Below are positions 55,201-63,567 of a stretch of 64,000 nucleotides of DNA, one piece after another. Within the stretch, counting starts at the first letter, position 1. Each line of letters starts with the position of its first letter. This DNA comes from JAUYQR01 sp963822435 (GTDB taxonomy: Bacteria; Pseudomonadota; Alphaproteobacteria; Rhodobacterales; Rhodobacteraceae), in contig CAWGHN010000002.1 in NCBI GenBank assembly GCA_963822435.1, forward strand, positions 248,001 to 312,000, read 5' to 3'. A model generated the notes under the pieces. That model saw only the letters and a program-made list of their open reading frames with translations. It ran no database searches and was not told the origin of the DNA. Both the position numbers and the translations under genes were made by a program.

Positions 55201-56127
55201 AACCTGATCCTTGGCAATGCCGGGAACGACCTGCTTTCGGGGCGCGACGGCAATGACACGCTGAACGGAGGTGCGGGCGCGGATCGCTTCGATGGCGGCG
55301 CGGGGCAGGATATCGCCAGCTATGCCGGTGCCACAAGCGGCGTGAGGCTTGATCTGACGCTGCCCGCGCAAAGCCTTGGCGATGCGGCGGGCGACAGTTT
55401 TGTCTTTATCGAGGAGTTTCAGCTTTCCGGGCTGAACGACACCATGTTTGGCGATGCCGGGGACAATCTGATCAGCGGCATGGCAGGGAACGACTCGCTG
55501 GTGGGCTGGGCCGGGGTGGATATGCTGTATGGCGGGGCGGGCAACGACACCTTGCGCGGCAGCCTTGGCGATGACGTCCTGACCGGTGGATCAGGCGCAG
55601 ACCGCATCGAAGGCGGTGCCGGGCGCGACACCGCGTCCTATGCCGATGCGGCATCGGGGGTGGCCGTCTATCTTGTGATGCGCCGCGCCAACACCGGCGA
55701 TGCCGCCGGGGACATGCTGATCGGAATCGAGAACCTGACCGGATCGGCGTTCGATGACACACTGGTCGGCGATATCGGCGCGAACGTTCTGCGCGGCGAG
55801 GCCGGGCAGGACGTGCTTGACGGCCGCTTTGGCAACGACACGCTGATCGGCGGGGCGGGTGACGATCTGCTGACCGGAGGCGGCGGCGCGGATACGTTCG
55901 TCTTTCATGCCGGGCATGACCGGATCACCGATTTCACGGACGACGTCGATACGCTGTTGCTGGATCGTGCGCTATGGGGCGCCGGCCCGCCGACGGCGAC
56001 GGAACTTCTGGCCTCGGCCACGGTTACCGAAACCGGCGTGGTCCTTGCGCTGGGTGGCGCTGCGTCTCTGGACATCCGCGGCGTTTTTGACGCATCACTG
56101 CTTGTTGACGATATCGCCTTTTTCTAG
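52231..56127 (+). CDS. RTX-repeat protein with N-terminal beta-propeller
   Basis: 1298 residues from GTG 52231. Residues 1-365 resemble a lactonase-type propeller (VVETFANAPLNLLSGIGDMDLAVQGG, VSGANQGSVSAYALAA, VVASAGSSSVSVVAVD). From about 368 come Ca-binding RTX nonapeptides (GGxGxDxL) in several blocks. These alternate with about seven copies of a DxASYxDAxxGVxVDL ... NTGEAAGDVLxGIE ... GSxFxDTLxGD module. Residues about 1220-1298 (DTFVFHAGHDRITDFTDDVDTLLL, ending DASLLVDDIAFF) fit a type I secretion C-terminus. No catalytic motif and no T1SS genes are nearby, so an adhesin or matrix role is inferred. Confidence 0.85.
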   Translation: MYSFQVVETFANAPLNLLSGIGDMDLAVQGGNAMLYTATRAGGGVLAIDVDAGMALVDQRQLAPGLTLPAEATLDLVTLSGVQHLIVSGANQGSVSAYALAAAGGFGAAVQLPGGPAGVIAAQTLVQAGGASFVYTARAGESTISGFALAADGRLTPAGQITLDGALSGVDISALTSVVVEGQAYLVSLSLEADSLRAFRIGPTGGLSQVAMLGGPQGLPISDPSDVKVVTMAGTSYLVVASAGSSSVSVVAVDPGGQLRPVDQVNDTLDTRFQGTQALATVSIGDRVFIVAGGGDDGLNLMTLTPEGRLVVLATALQVPGLALDNITAMTAREVGGVIDLFVAGEGSGITRLRLDPGPLAPVQSGGEGGDTLTGGSAGDMLSGGGGNDLLQGGAGEDILIDGAGSDTLMGGAGSDLFVLDGDGEADVVGEFQIGIDRIDLSGWGRVYDLSAISITATATGALITYQGETLQILSANGLAIQPGAFRLQDLFQLWHVALEPPASDAPITGSSQTDLLVGTNGSDEFLATAGADTLQGADGFDWVTYRDAPSAVRVDLVTPGENTGLAAGQVLVSIEALTGSGFNDLLSGSEVDNILNGADGNDRLIGGGGADTLIGGNGNDNLNGGLGADRLEGGAGRDRASYRDAVAGVAVDLVTAALNTGEAAGDVLVGIEEVEGSQLADTLRGDSLANVLFGLAGDDVLAGQAGNDTLWGGDGDDTLWGGAGADRMDGGVGFDTASYADSTAGIRLDLVTATVGGGDAAGDVSIGIEAHVLTGFDDGFWGTAEANQTFGGAGNDTLDGRGGDDLLAGGAGADSLIGGDGNDTLSGGAGADRLEGGAGRDLASFADAASAVRVDLAQASLNVGEAAGDVLLGIEDLAGSAFGDTLAGDSGANLLLGDAGADNLSGRAGADTLVGGTGDDRLAGGSGADLIDGGAGFDIAGYGDAAGPIRADLADPAQSLGDAAGDVWTSIEGLAGSAFADTLAGDAAGNLILGNAGNDLLSGRDGNDTLNGGAGADRFDGGAGQDIASYAGATSGVRLDLTLPAQSLGDAAGDSFVFIEEFQLSGLNDTMFGDAGDNLISGMAGNDSLVGWAGVDMLYGGAGNDTLRGSLGDDVLTGGSGADRIEGGAGRDTASYADAASGVAVYLVMRRANTGDAAGDMLIGIENLTGSAFDDTLVGDIGANVLRGEAGQDVLDGRFGNDTLIGGAGDDLLTGGGGADTFVFHAGHDRITDFTDDVDTLLLDRALWGAGPPTATELLASATVTETGVVLALGGAASLDIRGVFDASLLVDDIAFF

Positions 56128-56184
56128 ACGCGCCAGCGTCGTGGGGCGCGGTGCGGTGACGAGTGGCCAGGGAAAGGGCGAACG

Positions 56185-57171
56185 ATGGCAGACCGGGTTT
56201 TGGTGACGGGTGGGGCGGGCTATATAGGTGCGCATGCCTGCAAGGTGTTGCGGCGCGCAGGGTTCGAGCCGGTGGCCTTTGACAACCTGTCGACGGGCTG
56301 GGCCGATGCGGTGCGCTATGGCCCGCTGGTCAAGGCCGATCTGGCCGACCGCGAGGCGCTGGACCTTGCCTTTGCCGAGCATCGCCCCATTGCCGTGATG
56401 CATTTCGCTGCCCTTTCGCTGGTTGGTGAGGCGATGACCGATCCGGGCAAATACTGGCGGGCGAACGTGCTTGGCGCGCTCAATCTGGTGGAAGCGACGG
56501 TGGCTGCGGGGTGCAGTGCATTCGTGTTTTCCTCGACCTGTGCCACTTACGGCGATCAGGATGGCGTGCTTCTGGATGAGCAGAGCCCGCAGCACCCGTT
56601 GAACGCATATGGCGCATCGAAGCGGGCAATCGAGGATATTCTGGCGAACTTTGGTGCCAGCCACGGGCTGCGCAACGTGATCTTCCGGTATTTCAATGTG
56701 GCAGGCGCCGACCCTGATGGCGAAGTCGGCGAACAGCACCGGCCCGAGACGCATCTGGTGCCGCTGGTTCTGGAAACCATCGACGGCAAGCGCGACAAGC
56801 TGACCGTGCATGGCACCGATTATCCAACGCCCGACGGCACCTGCGTGCGCGACTATGTGCATGTGATGGATCTGGCCGAGGCGCATGTGCTGGGCCTGCG
56901 CTGGCTTTTGGATGGCAAGCCGAGCCGGGTGTTCAACCTTGGGTCGGGGCGCGGATTTTCGGTGCGCGAGGTGCTGGACCATGCGCGCGTCGTGACCAAC
57001 CGCGAGGTGCCGGTGGTGATCGGCCCGCGCCGTGGCGGCGATGCCGCAAGTCTGGTGTCAGGCAGCGCGCGGGCGATGGAGGAACTCGGCTGGGAGCCGA
57101 CACGCTCGACGATGCCGCAGATGATCACCGATGCGTGGCGCTGGAGCCGGGGCGAGGGTTTCGCAAACTGA
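56185..57171 (+). CDS. galE: UDP-glucose 4-epimerase
   Basis: 328 residues. NAD site VLVTGGAGYIGAHACKVL, catalytic Tyr142 and Lys146 in LNAYGASKRAIEDIL, Ser/Thr at SSTCATYG, and RYFNVAGADPDGEVGEQH. Interconverts UDP-Glc and UDP-Gal. Functions with ugd for polysaccharide precursors. Ends 63 bases before the dehydrogenase gene. Confidence 0.94.
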   Translation: MADRVLVTGGAGYIGAHACKVLRRAGFEPVAFDNLSTGWADAVRYGPLVKADLADREALDLAFAEHRPIAVMHFAALSLVGEAMTDPGKYWRANVLGALNLVEATVAAGCSAFVFSSTCATYGDQDGVLLDEQSPQHPLNAYGASKRAIEDILANFGASHGLRNVIFRYFNVAGADPDGEVGEQHRPETHLVPLVLETIDGKRDKLTVHGTDYPTPDGTCVRDYVHVMDLAEAHVLGLRWLLDGKPSRVFNLGSGRGFSVREVLDHARVVTNREVPVVIGPRRGGDAASLVSGSARAMEELGWEPTRSTMPQMITDAWRWSRGEGFAN

Positions 57172-57234
57172 CATGTCAGGACTGGCGCTTTTCGCGGTGA
57201 CCCGGCAAGATCGCCGCAAATCGGGAGAACGACC

Positions 57235-57972
57235 ATGGGACGACTGAGCGGCAAGACGGTATTGGTGACGGCGGCGGGGCAGGGCATCGGCCGGGCGTCC
57301 GCCATTGCGATGGCGCGCGAGGGGGCGAAGGTCATCGCCACCGATGTGAACGCGGCGACGCTGGCAACGCTGACCGACGAGGGCATCACCACGCGGGTTC
57401 TGAACGTGCGCGACCCCGCCGCGATCAAGGCGACGTTCGAGGCCATAGGCACGCCGGATGTGCTGTTCAACTGCGCGGGGTTCGTGGCGGCTGGCACGAT
57501 CCTTGACTGCGACGAGGACGCGTGGGCGTTCAGCGTCGATCTGAACATGACGGCGATGTACCGGATGTGCCGCGCGGTCCTGCCCGGCATGATCGCCCGG
57601 GGCGGTGGGTCGATCATCAACATGGCCTCGGTGGTGGGGTCGATCATTGCGGCGCCGAACCGCTTTGTCTACGGCGCGACCAAGGCCGGGGTGATCGGGC
57701 TGACCAAGGCGATTGCCGCCGATTTCGTGACGCAAGGCATCCGCTGCAACGCCATTTGTCCCGGCACGGTGGACAGCCCGTCGTTGAACCAGCGCCTGCG
57801 CGACACCGGTGATTACGAGGCGGCGCGCAAGGCGTTTGTCGCCCGCCAGCCGATCGGGCGGATGGCCGACGCCGAGGAGATCGCGATGCTGATCGTCTAC
57901 CTTGCCAGCGACGAGGCGCGTTATACCACGGGCACCACGCAGGTCATCGACGGCGGCTGGACCAACACCTGA
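57235..57972 (+). CDS. BDH2-like short-chain dehydrogenase
   Basis: 245 residues. NAD site TAAGQGIGRASA, Asp37 (IATDVN) favouring NAD, Ser132, Tyr146 and Lys150 catalytic set (YGATK), with Arg144 just before. The motifs MGRLSGK, DVLFNCAGFVAAGTILDC, RFVYGATKAGVIGLTK, FVTQGIRCNAICPGTVDSPSL and DEARYTTGTTQVIDGGW match human BDH2/DHRS6 from memory. Candidate activities: (R)-3-hydroxybutyrate or 4-oxo-L-proline oxidoreduction. Stops 1 base before the convergent cueR gene. Confidence 0.85.
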   Translation: MGRLSGKTVLVTAAGQGIGRASAIAMAREGAKVIATDVNAATLATLTDEGITTRVLNVRDPAAIKATFEAIGTPDVLFNCAGFVAAGTILDCDEDAWAFSVDLNMTAMYRMCRAVLPGMIARGGGSIINMASVVGSIIAAPNRFVYGATKAGVIGLTKAIAADFVTQGIRCNAICPGTVDSPSLNQRLRDTGDYEAARKAFVARQPIGRMADAEEIAMLIVYLASDEARYTTGTTQVIDGGWTNT

Positions 57973-58410
57973 TCAAAGGTGGGTGAACGCCCGCTTGCCC
58001 GGCTGGGCGGCGATGATCGAGGCATCGGCGCCAAGATCGGCAAGGATCGGGCAATCGGGGTGATGGTCACCGGCGCAGGCATCGGCCAGCGTTTGCAGCG
58101 TGGCAACCATCGCCTCCATTTCAAGGATGCGGGCTTTCAGGCCCTGAACCTGTTCCAGCGCGAGGTGTTTGACGTCGGCACTGGCGCGACTGCGGTCGCG
58201 CCAGAGGGCCAGAAGCTCGGCGATCTTTTCCATCCCGAAACCAAGATCGCGCGCCCGGCGGATGAAGCGCAAAAGCTGCACGTCGCGCGGCGAATAGGCG
58301 CGATAGCCCGAGGCGCTGCGCCCGGCGGGCGGGATCAGGCCGGTGTCTTCGTAGTATCGGATCATCTTGGCCGAGACGCCGGATGCGGCTGCGGCTTCAC
58401 CAATGTTCAT
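57973..58410 (-). CDS. cueR: Cu(I)-responsive MerR-family regulator CueR
   Basis: 145 residues. MerR HTH MNIGEAAAASGVSAKMIRYYEDTGLIPP, dimer helix, and metal loop with Cys112 and Cys120 (ACAGDHHPDCPIL) exactly as in CueR. Activates copA when Cu(I) binds. Its start overlaps the copA stop by 4 bases, giving an operon copA-cueR and autoregulation via the 60893-60923 promoter. Confidence 0.93.
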   Translation of the reverse strand: MNIGEAAAASGVSAKMIRYYEDTGLIPPAGRSASGYRAYSPRDVQLLRFIRRARDLGFGMEKIAELLALWRDRSRASADVKHLALEQVQGLKARILEMEAMVATLQTLADACAGDHHPDCPILADLGADASIIAAQPGKRAFTHL

Positions 58411-60863
58411 GCGGTCCTCCGGGGTTGGAAACTGCGCAGGCGCAGGGCATTGCCGAGAACAAAGACGCTGGAGAGCGCCATCGCCCCGGCGGCGAAAACG
58501 GGCGACAGAAGGATGCCAAAGCCGGGGTAAAGCACACCTGCGGCGACGGGGATCAGGGCGGCGTTGTAGGCGAAGGCCCAGAACAGGTTCTGGCGGATGT
58601 TGCGCATCGTCGCGCGCGACAGGGCGATGGCGGTCGGCACACCGGTCAGTTGGCCGGACACCAGCACCACATCCGCCGCCTCGATCGCGACGTCGGTGCC
58701 GGTGCCGACCGCGACGCCGACATCGGCTTCGGCAAGGGCCGGGGCGTCGTTGATGCCGTCGCCGACATAGGCAAGCTGGCCTGCGCCCTTCAGGCGGCGC
58801 ACGGCGTCGACCTTGCCTTCGGGCAACACCTCGGCCACCACCTCGTCGATGCCAAGCCGTGATGCCACCGCCTGTGCCGTGCGGGCATTGTCGCCGGTGA
58901 TCATAGCGACCTTGACACCAAGGGCGTGAAGCGCGCGGATCGCGTCGGGCGTGGTGGGCTTGATCGGGTCGGCCACGCCCAGAAGCCCGGCGAGCCTGCC
59001 GTCGATGGCCGCATAAAGCGGCGTGCCACCGGCATCGGCCAGCCGTGCGGCGGCCTCGGCGAAGGGGGTGACGTCGAGGCCAAGCTTGCGCATCAGGCGG
59101 TCTGCGCCGACCTCGACGCGCTGGCCTGCGACACGGGCGGCCACGCCGTAGCCGGGGGTTGCCGTCAGATCTTCGGGCGGGGCAAGCGCCAGCCCCTCGG
59201 CCTCGGCGGCGGCCACGATGGCGCGGGCAATGGGGTGTTCGGAACGCGTTTCCACGGCTGCCGCCAGAGAAAGCACGGTGACGCGGTCAAAGCCCGGCGC
59301 GGGGATGAGGTCGGTCAGCGCGGGCTTGCCTTCGGTCAGGGTGCCGGTCTTGTCGACCGCGACGACCGCCACGCCTTGCAGCAATTGCAGCGCCTCGCCC
59401 TTGCGAAACAGGATGCCAAGGGCCGCGCCGCGCCCGGTGCCAACAAGGATCGAGGTGGGCGTGGCCAGCCCCATCGCGCAGGGGCAGGCGATGATGAGGA
59501 CGGCGACCGCGTTGACAAGCGCGAGGCCAAGTGCCGGGTCGGGCCCCCAGATCATCCAGACGGCAAAGGTCAGGGCGGCCAGCGCCATGACGACCGGCAC
59601 GAACCACAGCGTCACCTTGTCGACCAGTGCCTGGATCGGCAGCTTGCCGCCCTGCGCCGCCTCGACCATGCGGATGATGCGGGCGAGCATGGTGTCGCCG
59701 CCAACCGCGGTGGCGACCAGCGTCAGCGCGCCGGTCTGGTTCACCGTGCCGCCGATCACCTTGGCACCAGCCTCCTTGGCGACCGGCACGGGTTCGCCCG
59801 TCAGCATGGATTCGTCGATCCAGCTTGTGCCTTCGACCACTTCGCCGTCGACCGGGACGCGTTCGCCGGGGCGCAGGTCAAGCCGGTCGCCGGCACGCAC
59901 CGCTTCGACCGGCAGATCGCTCAGCACACCAGCGCGCCAGACATGCGCCACGCGGGGTTGCAGGCCGATCAGGCGGCGGATCGCCTGCGAGGTCTGGCCC
60001 TTGGCGCGCGCTTCCAGATAGCGGCCAAGCAGGATGAGGGTCACGATGACTGCCGCCGCCTCGAAGTAGACGGTCACGGTGCCGGGGGGCAGGGCGGCGG
60101 GCAGGAAGGTTGCGACCACGGAATAGGCATAAGCTGCCCCGGTGCCGACGGCGACGAGGCTGTTCATGTCGGGGGCGGCGCGCAGCAGGGCCGGAATGCC
60201 TTTGCGGAAGAAGCGCCGTCCCGGTCCGGCCAGCGCCAGCGTGGTCAGCATGAACTGGATCACCCAGCTTGCCTGCATCCCGATGGTGGAGCCGATGAAA
60301 TGGTGGATCGCGGGTATCAGATGTCCGCCCATTTCCATCACGAACACCGGCAGCGACAGGATCGCCGACAGGATCAGGTCGCGGCGCAGGGTGGTTTCTT
60401 CGGCGGCGCGGCGGTCTTCGGTCTCGTCCCGGCTGCGGTCGGGGGTGGCGGTGTAGCCGATGGCGGCGATGGCGCGGATCAGGTCGGCGGACGCGGCAGC
60501 GCCAGAGACGCTGGCGGTTTCGGTGGCGAGGTTGACGCTGGCGGCAGTGACACCCGGCACTGCTGTCAGCGCGCGTTCGACGCGGGCGACGCAGGAGGCG
60601 CAGGTCATCCCTTCGATCGACAGGACCTGTGCGCTTTGCGGCACGGAGTAACCCGCGCCCTCCACCGCGCTGACCAGCAGCGCGCGGTCGACCGAGCCGT
60701 CGGTCACCACCTCGGCGCGTTCGGTGGCAAGGTTGACAGAGGCTTCGGTCACGCCCGGCACGGCCTTCAGCGCGCGTTCCACGCGCCCGACGCAGGAGGC
60801 GCAGGTCATGCCTTCGACAGGCAGGGTGAGGGAGGGGTTCGGAAGTCTGGGATCGGCATTCAT
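58407..60863 (-). CDS. copA: Cu(I)-exporting P1B-type ATPase CopA
   Basis: 818 residues from ATG at 60863 (the upstream open frame MGSNAKGR overlaps the operator). Two N-terminal HMA domains, each with GMTCASC (Cys21/24 and Cys88/91), eight TM helices, CPC motif in IIACPCAMGLATP, phosphorylation site DKTGTLTEGKPALT, and hinge GDGINDAPALAEADVG. Exports cytosolic Cu(I). Only copper genes here are copA-cueR; no chaperone is seen. Confidence 0.95.
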   Translation of the reverse strand: MNADPRLPNPSLTLPVEGMTCASCVGRVERALKAVPGVTEASVNLATERAEVVTDGSVDRALLVSAVEGAGYSVPQSAQVLSIEGMTCASCVARVERALTAVPGVTAASVNLATETASVSGAAASADLIRAIAAIGYTATPDRSRDETEDRRAAEETTLRRDLILSAILSLPVFVMEMGGHLIPAIHHFIGSTIGMQASWVIQFMLTTLALAGPGRRFFRKGIPALLRAAPDMNSLVAVGTGAAYAYSVVATFLPAALPPGTVTVYFEAAAVIVTLILLGRYLEARAKGQTSQAIRRLIGLQPRVAHVWRAGVLSDLPVEAVRAGDRLDLRPGERVPVDGEVVEGTSWIDESMLTGEPVPVAKEAGAKVIGGTVNQTGALTLVATAVGGDTMLARIIRMVEAAQGGKLPIQALVDKVTLWFVPVVMALAALTFAVWMIWGPDPALGLALVNAVAVLIIACPCAMGLATPTSILVGTGRGAALGILFRKGEALQLLQGVAVVAVDKTGTLTEGKPALTDLIPAPGFDRVTVLSLAAAVETRSEHPIARAIVAAAEAEGLALAPPEDLTATPGYGVAARVAGQRVEVGADRLMRKLGLDVTPFAEAAARLADAGGTPLYAAIDGRLAGLLGVADPIKPTTPDAIRALHALGVKVAMITGDNARTAQAVASRLGIDEVVAEVLPEGKVDAVRRLKGAGQLAYVGDGINDAPALAEADVGVAVGTGTDVAIEAADVVLVSGQLTGVPTAIALSRATMRNIRQNLFWAFAYNAALIPVAAGVLYPGFGILLSPVFAAGAMALSSVFVLGNALRLRSFQPRRTA

Positions 60864-60892
60864 GGCGCGGCCTTTTGCGTTGCTTCCCACCC

Positions 60893-60923
60893 CATATGGA
60901 GCTTCCCATCATGGGAAGGTCAA
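60893..60923 (-). promoter_or_regulatory. CueR-controlled copA promoter
   Basis: On the minus strand: -35 TTGACC (60918-60923), a 19-base spacer, and -10 CATATG (60893-60898). The spacer holds the exact dyad CTTCCCAT-G-ATGGGAAG (60902-60918). A 19-base spacer with a central dyad is the standard MerR-family architecture. Confidence 0.9.
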
Positions 60924-61031
60924 GGGGTCAGTTGCAATTTCTGGTTTTGCATTTCGCAGCGCTCTGGCAGGAGGCGGCCGTGCCGTGCCATACCGAGGGC
61001 AACAACGCCAGCGGCACAAAGGAACCAGAGC

Positions 61032-61955
61032 ATGTCTGACAAACCCGTCATCGGATTCATCGGCGTGGGCTTCATGGGCCACGGCATGGCGAAGAACCTG
61101 AGGCTTGCCGGGTACGAGCTGTGGGTGCGTGGCCGCGCCAACCGCACGCCGGTGGAAAGCCTGCTGGCGCTGGGCGCGCAGGAGTCGCAAAGCCCGCGCC
61201 AGATGGCCGAGGTGTGCGACATCATCCATCTGTGCCTGTCGAACTCGCCCCAGATCGAGGCGACGCTGCGCGGACCTGACGGGATTCTGGCGGGTGCGCG
61301 GCCCGGTCTGGTGGTGATCGACACCTCGACCGCCAATCCCGGCTCGACCGAGGCGCTGGCGGCGGAACTCGCGGCGCTGGGCGGGCATTTCGTCGATGCG
61401 CCCCTGGGCGGCACGCCGGTGCAGGCCGAGGCCGGGCAGTTGAGCGCGATGGTCGGTTGCGAGCCGGAGGTGTTCGCGCGCATCCGCCCGGTGATCGACT
61501 GCTGGGCCGCGCGGGTCAGCCATATCGGCCCCGTCGGCAGCGGCCACAAGATGAAGCTGGTGATGAACTTCATCAGCCTGTCCTACGGCGCGCTGTATTC
61601 CGAGGCGGTGGTCCTGGGCGCGAAGGTCGGCATTTCGCCGCAGACCATCCACGAGGTGATCGGGCCAAGCCGGATGGGCTGCGGGTTCTTCGAGACATTC
61701 ATGGGCTACGTCGTGGAGCGCAACCGCGATGCGCACAAGTTTTCCATCGCCAACGCGGCCAAGGACATGCGCTATCTGAACGACATGGCGTCGGATGCCG
61801 ACATGGTGAACCTGATGGCGGGGGCGGCCAAGCACTACTACACGCACGCCATCGCCACCGGGCGCGGCGACGACTACGTGCCGATGCTGAGCGATATCGT
61901 CGGCGCGCTGAACGGCGTCGACATGGACGCCGAAGTGAAGAAGGGGCGCAAGTAG
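61032..61955 (+). CDS. NAD(P)-dependent beta-hydroxyacid dehydrogenase (GlxR/MmsB-like)
   Basis: 307 residues from ATG 61032; a longer open frame upstream is antisense to copA. Rossmann start GFIGVGFMGHGMAKNLRLAGYEL, substrate motif DAPLGGTPVQAEAGQLSAMVGC, catalytic Lys in GSGHKMKLVMNFI, and KDMRYLNDMA. Candidates: 3-hydroxyisobutyrate dehydrogenase, tartronate semialdehyde reductase or succinate-semialdehyde reductase; motifs do not separate these. Convergent with cysA, 6 bases apart. Confidence 0.85.
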   Translation: MSDKPVIGFIGVGFMGHGMAKNLRLAGYELWVRGRANRTPVESLLALGAQESQSPRQMAEVCDIIHLCLSNSPQIEATLRGPDGILAGARPGLVVIDTSTANPGSTEALAAELAALGGHFVDAPLGGTPVQAEAGQLSAMVGCEPEVFARIRPVIDCWAARVSHIGPVGSGHKMKLVMNFISLSYGALYSEAVVLGAKVGISPQTIHEVIGPSRMGCGFFETFMGYVVERNRDAHKFSIANAAKDMRYLNDMASDADMVNLMAGAAKHYYTHAIATGRGDDYVPMLSDIVGALNGVDMDAEVKKGRK

Positions 61956-61961
61956 CGCCCC

Positions 61962-62693
61962 TTATGCACTGAGGAAATCACGGACAAAAAGCGTGGCGGG
62001 GCGGGCGCGGATATCCTGCGGCTTGCCGATCTGTTCGATCCGGCCCCCCGATCTTGATCCGGACATGACGACGACAAGGTCGGCCAGTTCCAGCGCCTCG
62101 TCCTGATCGTGGGTCACGAAGACGGTGGTGAGGCCGGTGGTGTCGTGGATGTCGCGCAGGCCCTGGCGCAGTTCCTTGCGCACCTTGGCATCCAGCGCGC
62201 CGAAAGGTTCATCCAGAAGCAGCATCCGCGGTTCGATGGCAAGGGCGCGGGCAAGGGCGATACGCTGGCGCTGGCCGCCGGACAGTTGCGAGGGGTAGCG
62301 CGCGCCGATGTCGGGAAGCTGGATCAGGTCGAGCAGTTTGGTGACGCGGCGGGCGATCTCGGCCTTTTGCGGCCGCGTGGCGCGGGGGCGGGCGTTCAGG
62401 CCGTAGGCGATGTTGTCAAACACCGTCATGTGCCGGAAAAGCGCGTAGCTTTGGAACACGAACCCCGCGCGGCGTTCCTGCACGGTCAGTCCGGTTGCAT
62501 CCTGCCCGTCGAACAGAACGCGGCCGGAGGTGGGGAATTCAAGGCCCCCCAAGATGCGCAGAAGCGTGGTCTTGCCGGAGCCTGACGGGCCCAGAAGCGC
62601 CACCAACGCGCCTGAAGGCAGCGACAGCGACACCGGATGCAGCGCCGCCGTGGTGCCGAACCGCTTTGAGATTTCGTCGATTTCGATGTGCAT
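61962..62693 (-). CDS. cysA: Sulfate/thiosulfate import ATP-binding protein, short CysA
   Basis: 243 residues from ATG at 62693. Walker A GPSGSGKTTLLR, Q-loop FVFQSYALFRHM, signature LSGGQRQRIALARAL, Walker B MLLLDEPFGALD, H-loop VFVTHDQDEALELAD. It ends at about the position where E. coli CysA (about 365 residues) continues into its TOBE/regulatory domain, so that domain is missing. Last gene of the importer operon cysT-cysW-cysA; coupled 10 bases after cysW. Confidence 0.9.
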   Translation of the reverse strand: MHIEIDEISKRFGTTAALHPVSLSLPSGALVALLGPSGSGKTTLLRILGGLEFPTSGRVLFDGQDATGLTVQERRAGFVFQSYALFRHMTVFDNIAYGLNARPRATRPQKAEIARRVTKLLDLIQLPDIGARYPSQLSGGQRQRIALARALAIEPRMLLLDEPFGALDAKVRKELRQGLRDIHDTTGLTTVFVTHDQDEALELADLVVVMSGSRSGGRIEQIGKPQDIRARPATLFVRDFLSA

Positions 62694-62703
62694 CGGTGTT
62701 CCC

Positions 62704-63567
62704 CTAGTGGCGGTGCGTTGCGGCAAGTTGATCGGCATGGCGGATTTCGAGCGCGGTTTTCAGGAGGAGGGTGAGAAGGGCCAAGAGGGCCAGCACGGCG
62801 GCGAGACTGAAGGCCGCGACCGAGAGGTATTCCTGATAGAGCATCTCGATGGTGGTGGGCATGGTCGCGGTCTCGCCCCGGATCTTGCCGGAGACGACAG
62901 CGACCGCGCCGAACTCGCCCATCGCGCGGGCGGTGCAGAGGAGTACACCGTAAAGCAGCGCCCAGCGGATGTTGGGCAGCGTGACGGTCCAGAACGTGCG
63001 CCAGCCCGAGGCGCCGAGGGTCAGTGCCGCTTCTTCCTCGGCCCGGCCCTGTTCGATCATCACCGGGATCAGTTCGCGCGCGACGAAGGGGAAGGTCACG
63101 AACATGGTGGCAAGGATGATCCCCGGCATGGCAAATACGACGGGGTAGCCGTTGGCGACCAGCCAGCCGCCGACAAGGCTGTTGGTGCCGAACATCAGCA
63201 CGATGCAGAGACCGGCGACAACGGGCGAGACGGAAAAGGGCAGGTCGATCAGCGTGATCAGGAAGGCCTTGCCGGTGAAATCGAACTTGGTGATGAACCA
63301 CGCTGCGGCGATGCCGAAGGCTGCGTTCAGCGGCACCGCTATGGCCGCGATGGTCAGCGTCAGGCGGATTGCATCGCGTGCATCGGGGCTGGCGAGGCTT
63401 TTGAGCGAGGCGGCGACGCCATTGGCCAGCGCCTCGACGAAGACCGCGACAAGGGGGGCGAACACGAGGATGCCGAGGCCCGCGAACGCGATGCAGATCA
63501 GCACCCAACGCGCGGTGGAAGTTTCCTCGGTTGCCGAGCGGAAGCGGATGTTGAGGGTATCAGACAT
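62704..63567 (-). CDS. cysW: Sulfate ABC permease CysW
   Basis: 287 residues from ATG at 63567, with GGAGGATT upstream; TTG at 63573 is in frame. Six TM helices; EAA loop EEEAALTLGASGWRTFWTVTLPNIRWALLYG and PFSVSPVVAGLCIVLMFG support CysW. Partner of CysT; overlaps its stop by 8 bases. Confidence 0.93.
   Translation of the reverse strand: MSDTLNIRFRSATEETSTARWVLICIAFAGLGILVFAPLVAVFVEALANGVAASLKSLASPDARDAIRLTLTIAAIAVPLNAAFGIAAAWFITKFDFTGKAFLITLIDLPFSVSPVVAGLCIVLMFGTNSLVGGWLVANGYPVVFAMPGIILATMFVTFPFVARELIPVMIEQGRAEEEAALTLGASGWRTFWTVTLPNIRWALLYGVLLCTARAMGEFGAVAVVSGKIRGETATMPTTIEMLYQEYLSVAAFSLAAVLALLALLTLLLKTALEIRHADQLAATHRH

Noticed and set aside
58926..61031. Long plus-strand frame running into the dehydrogenase gene
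   Set aside because: It is antisense to copA. The real gene starts at ATG 61032 with a proper Rossmann N-terminus.
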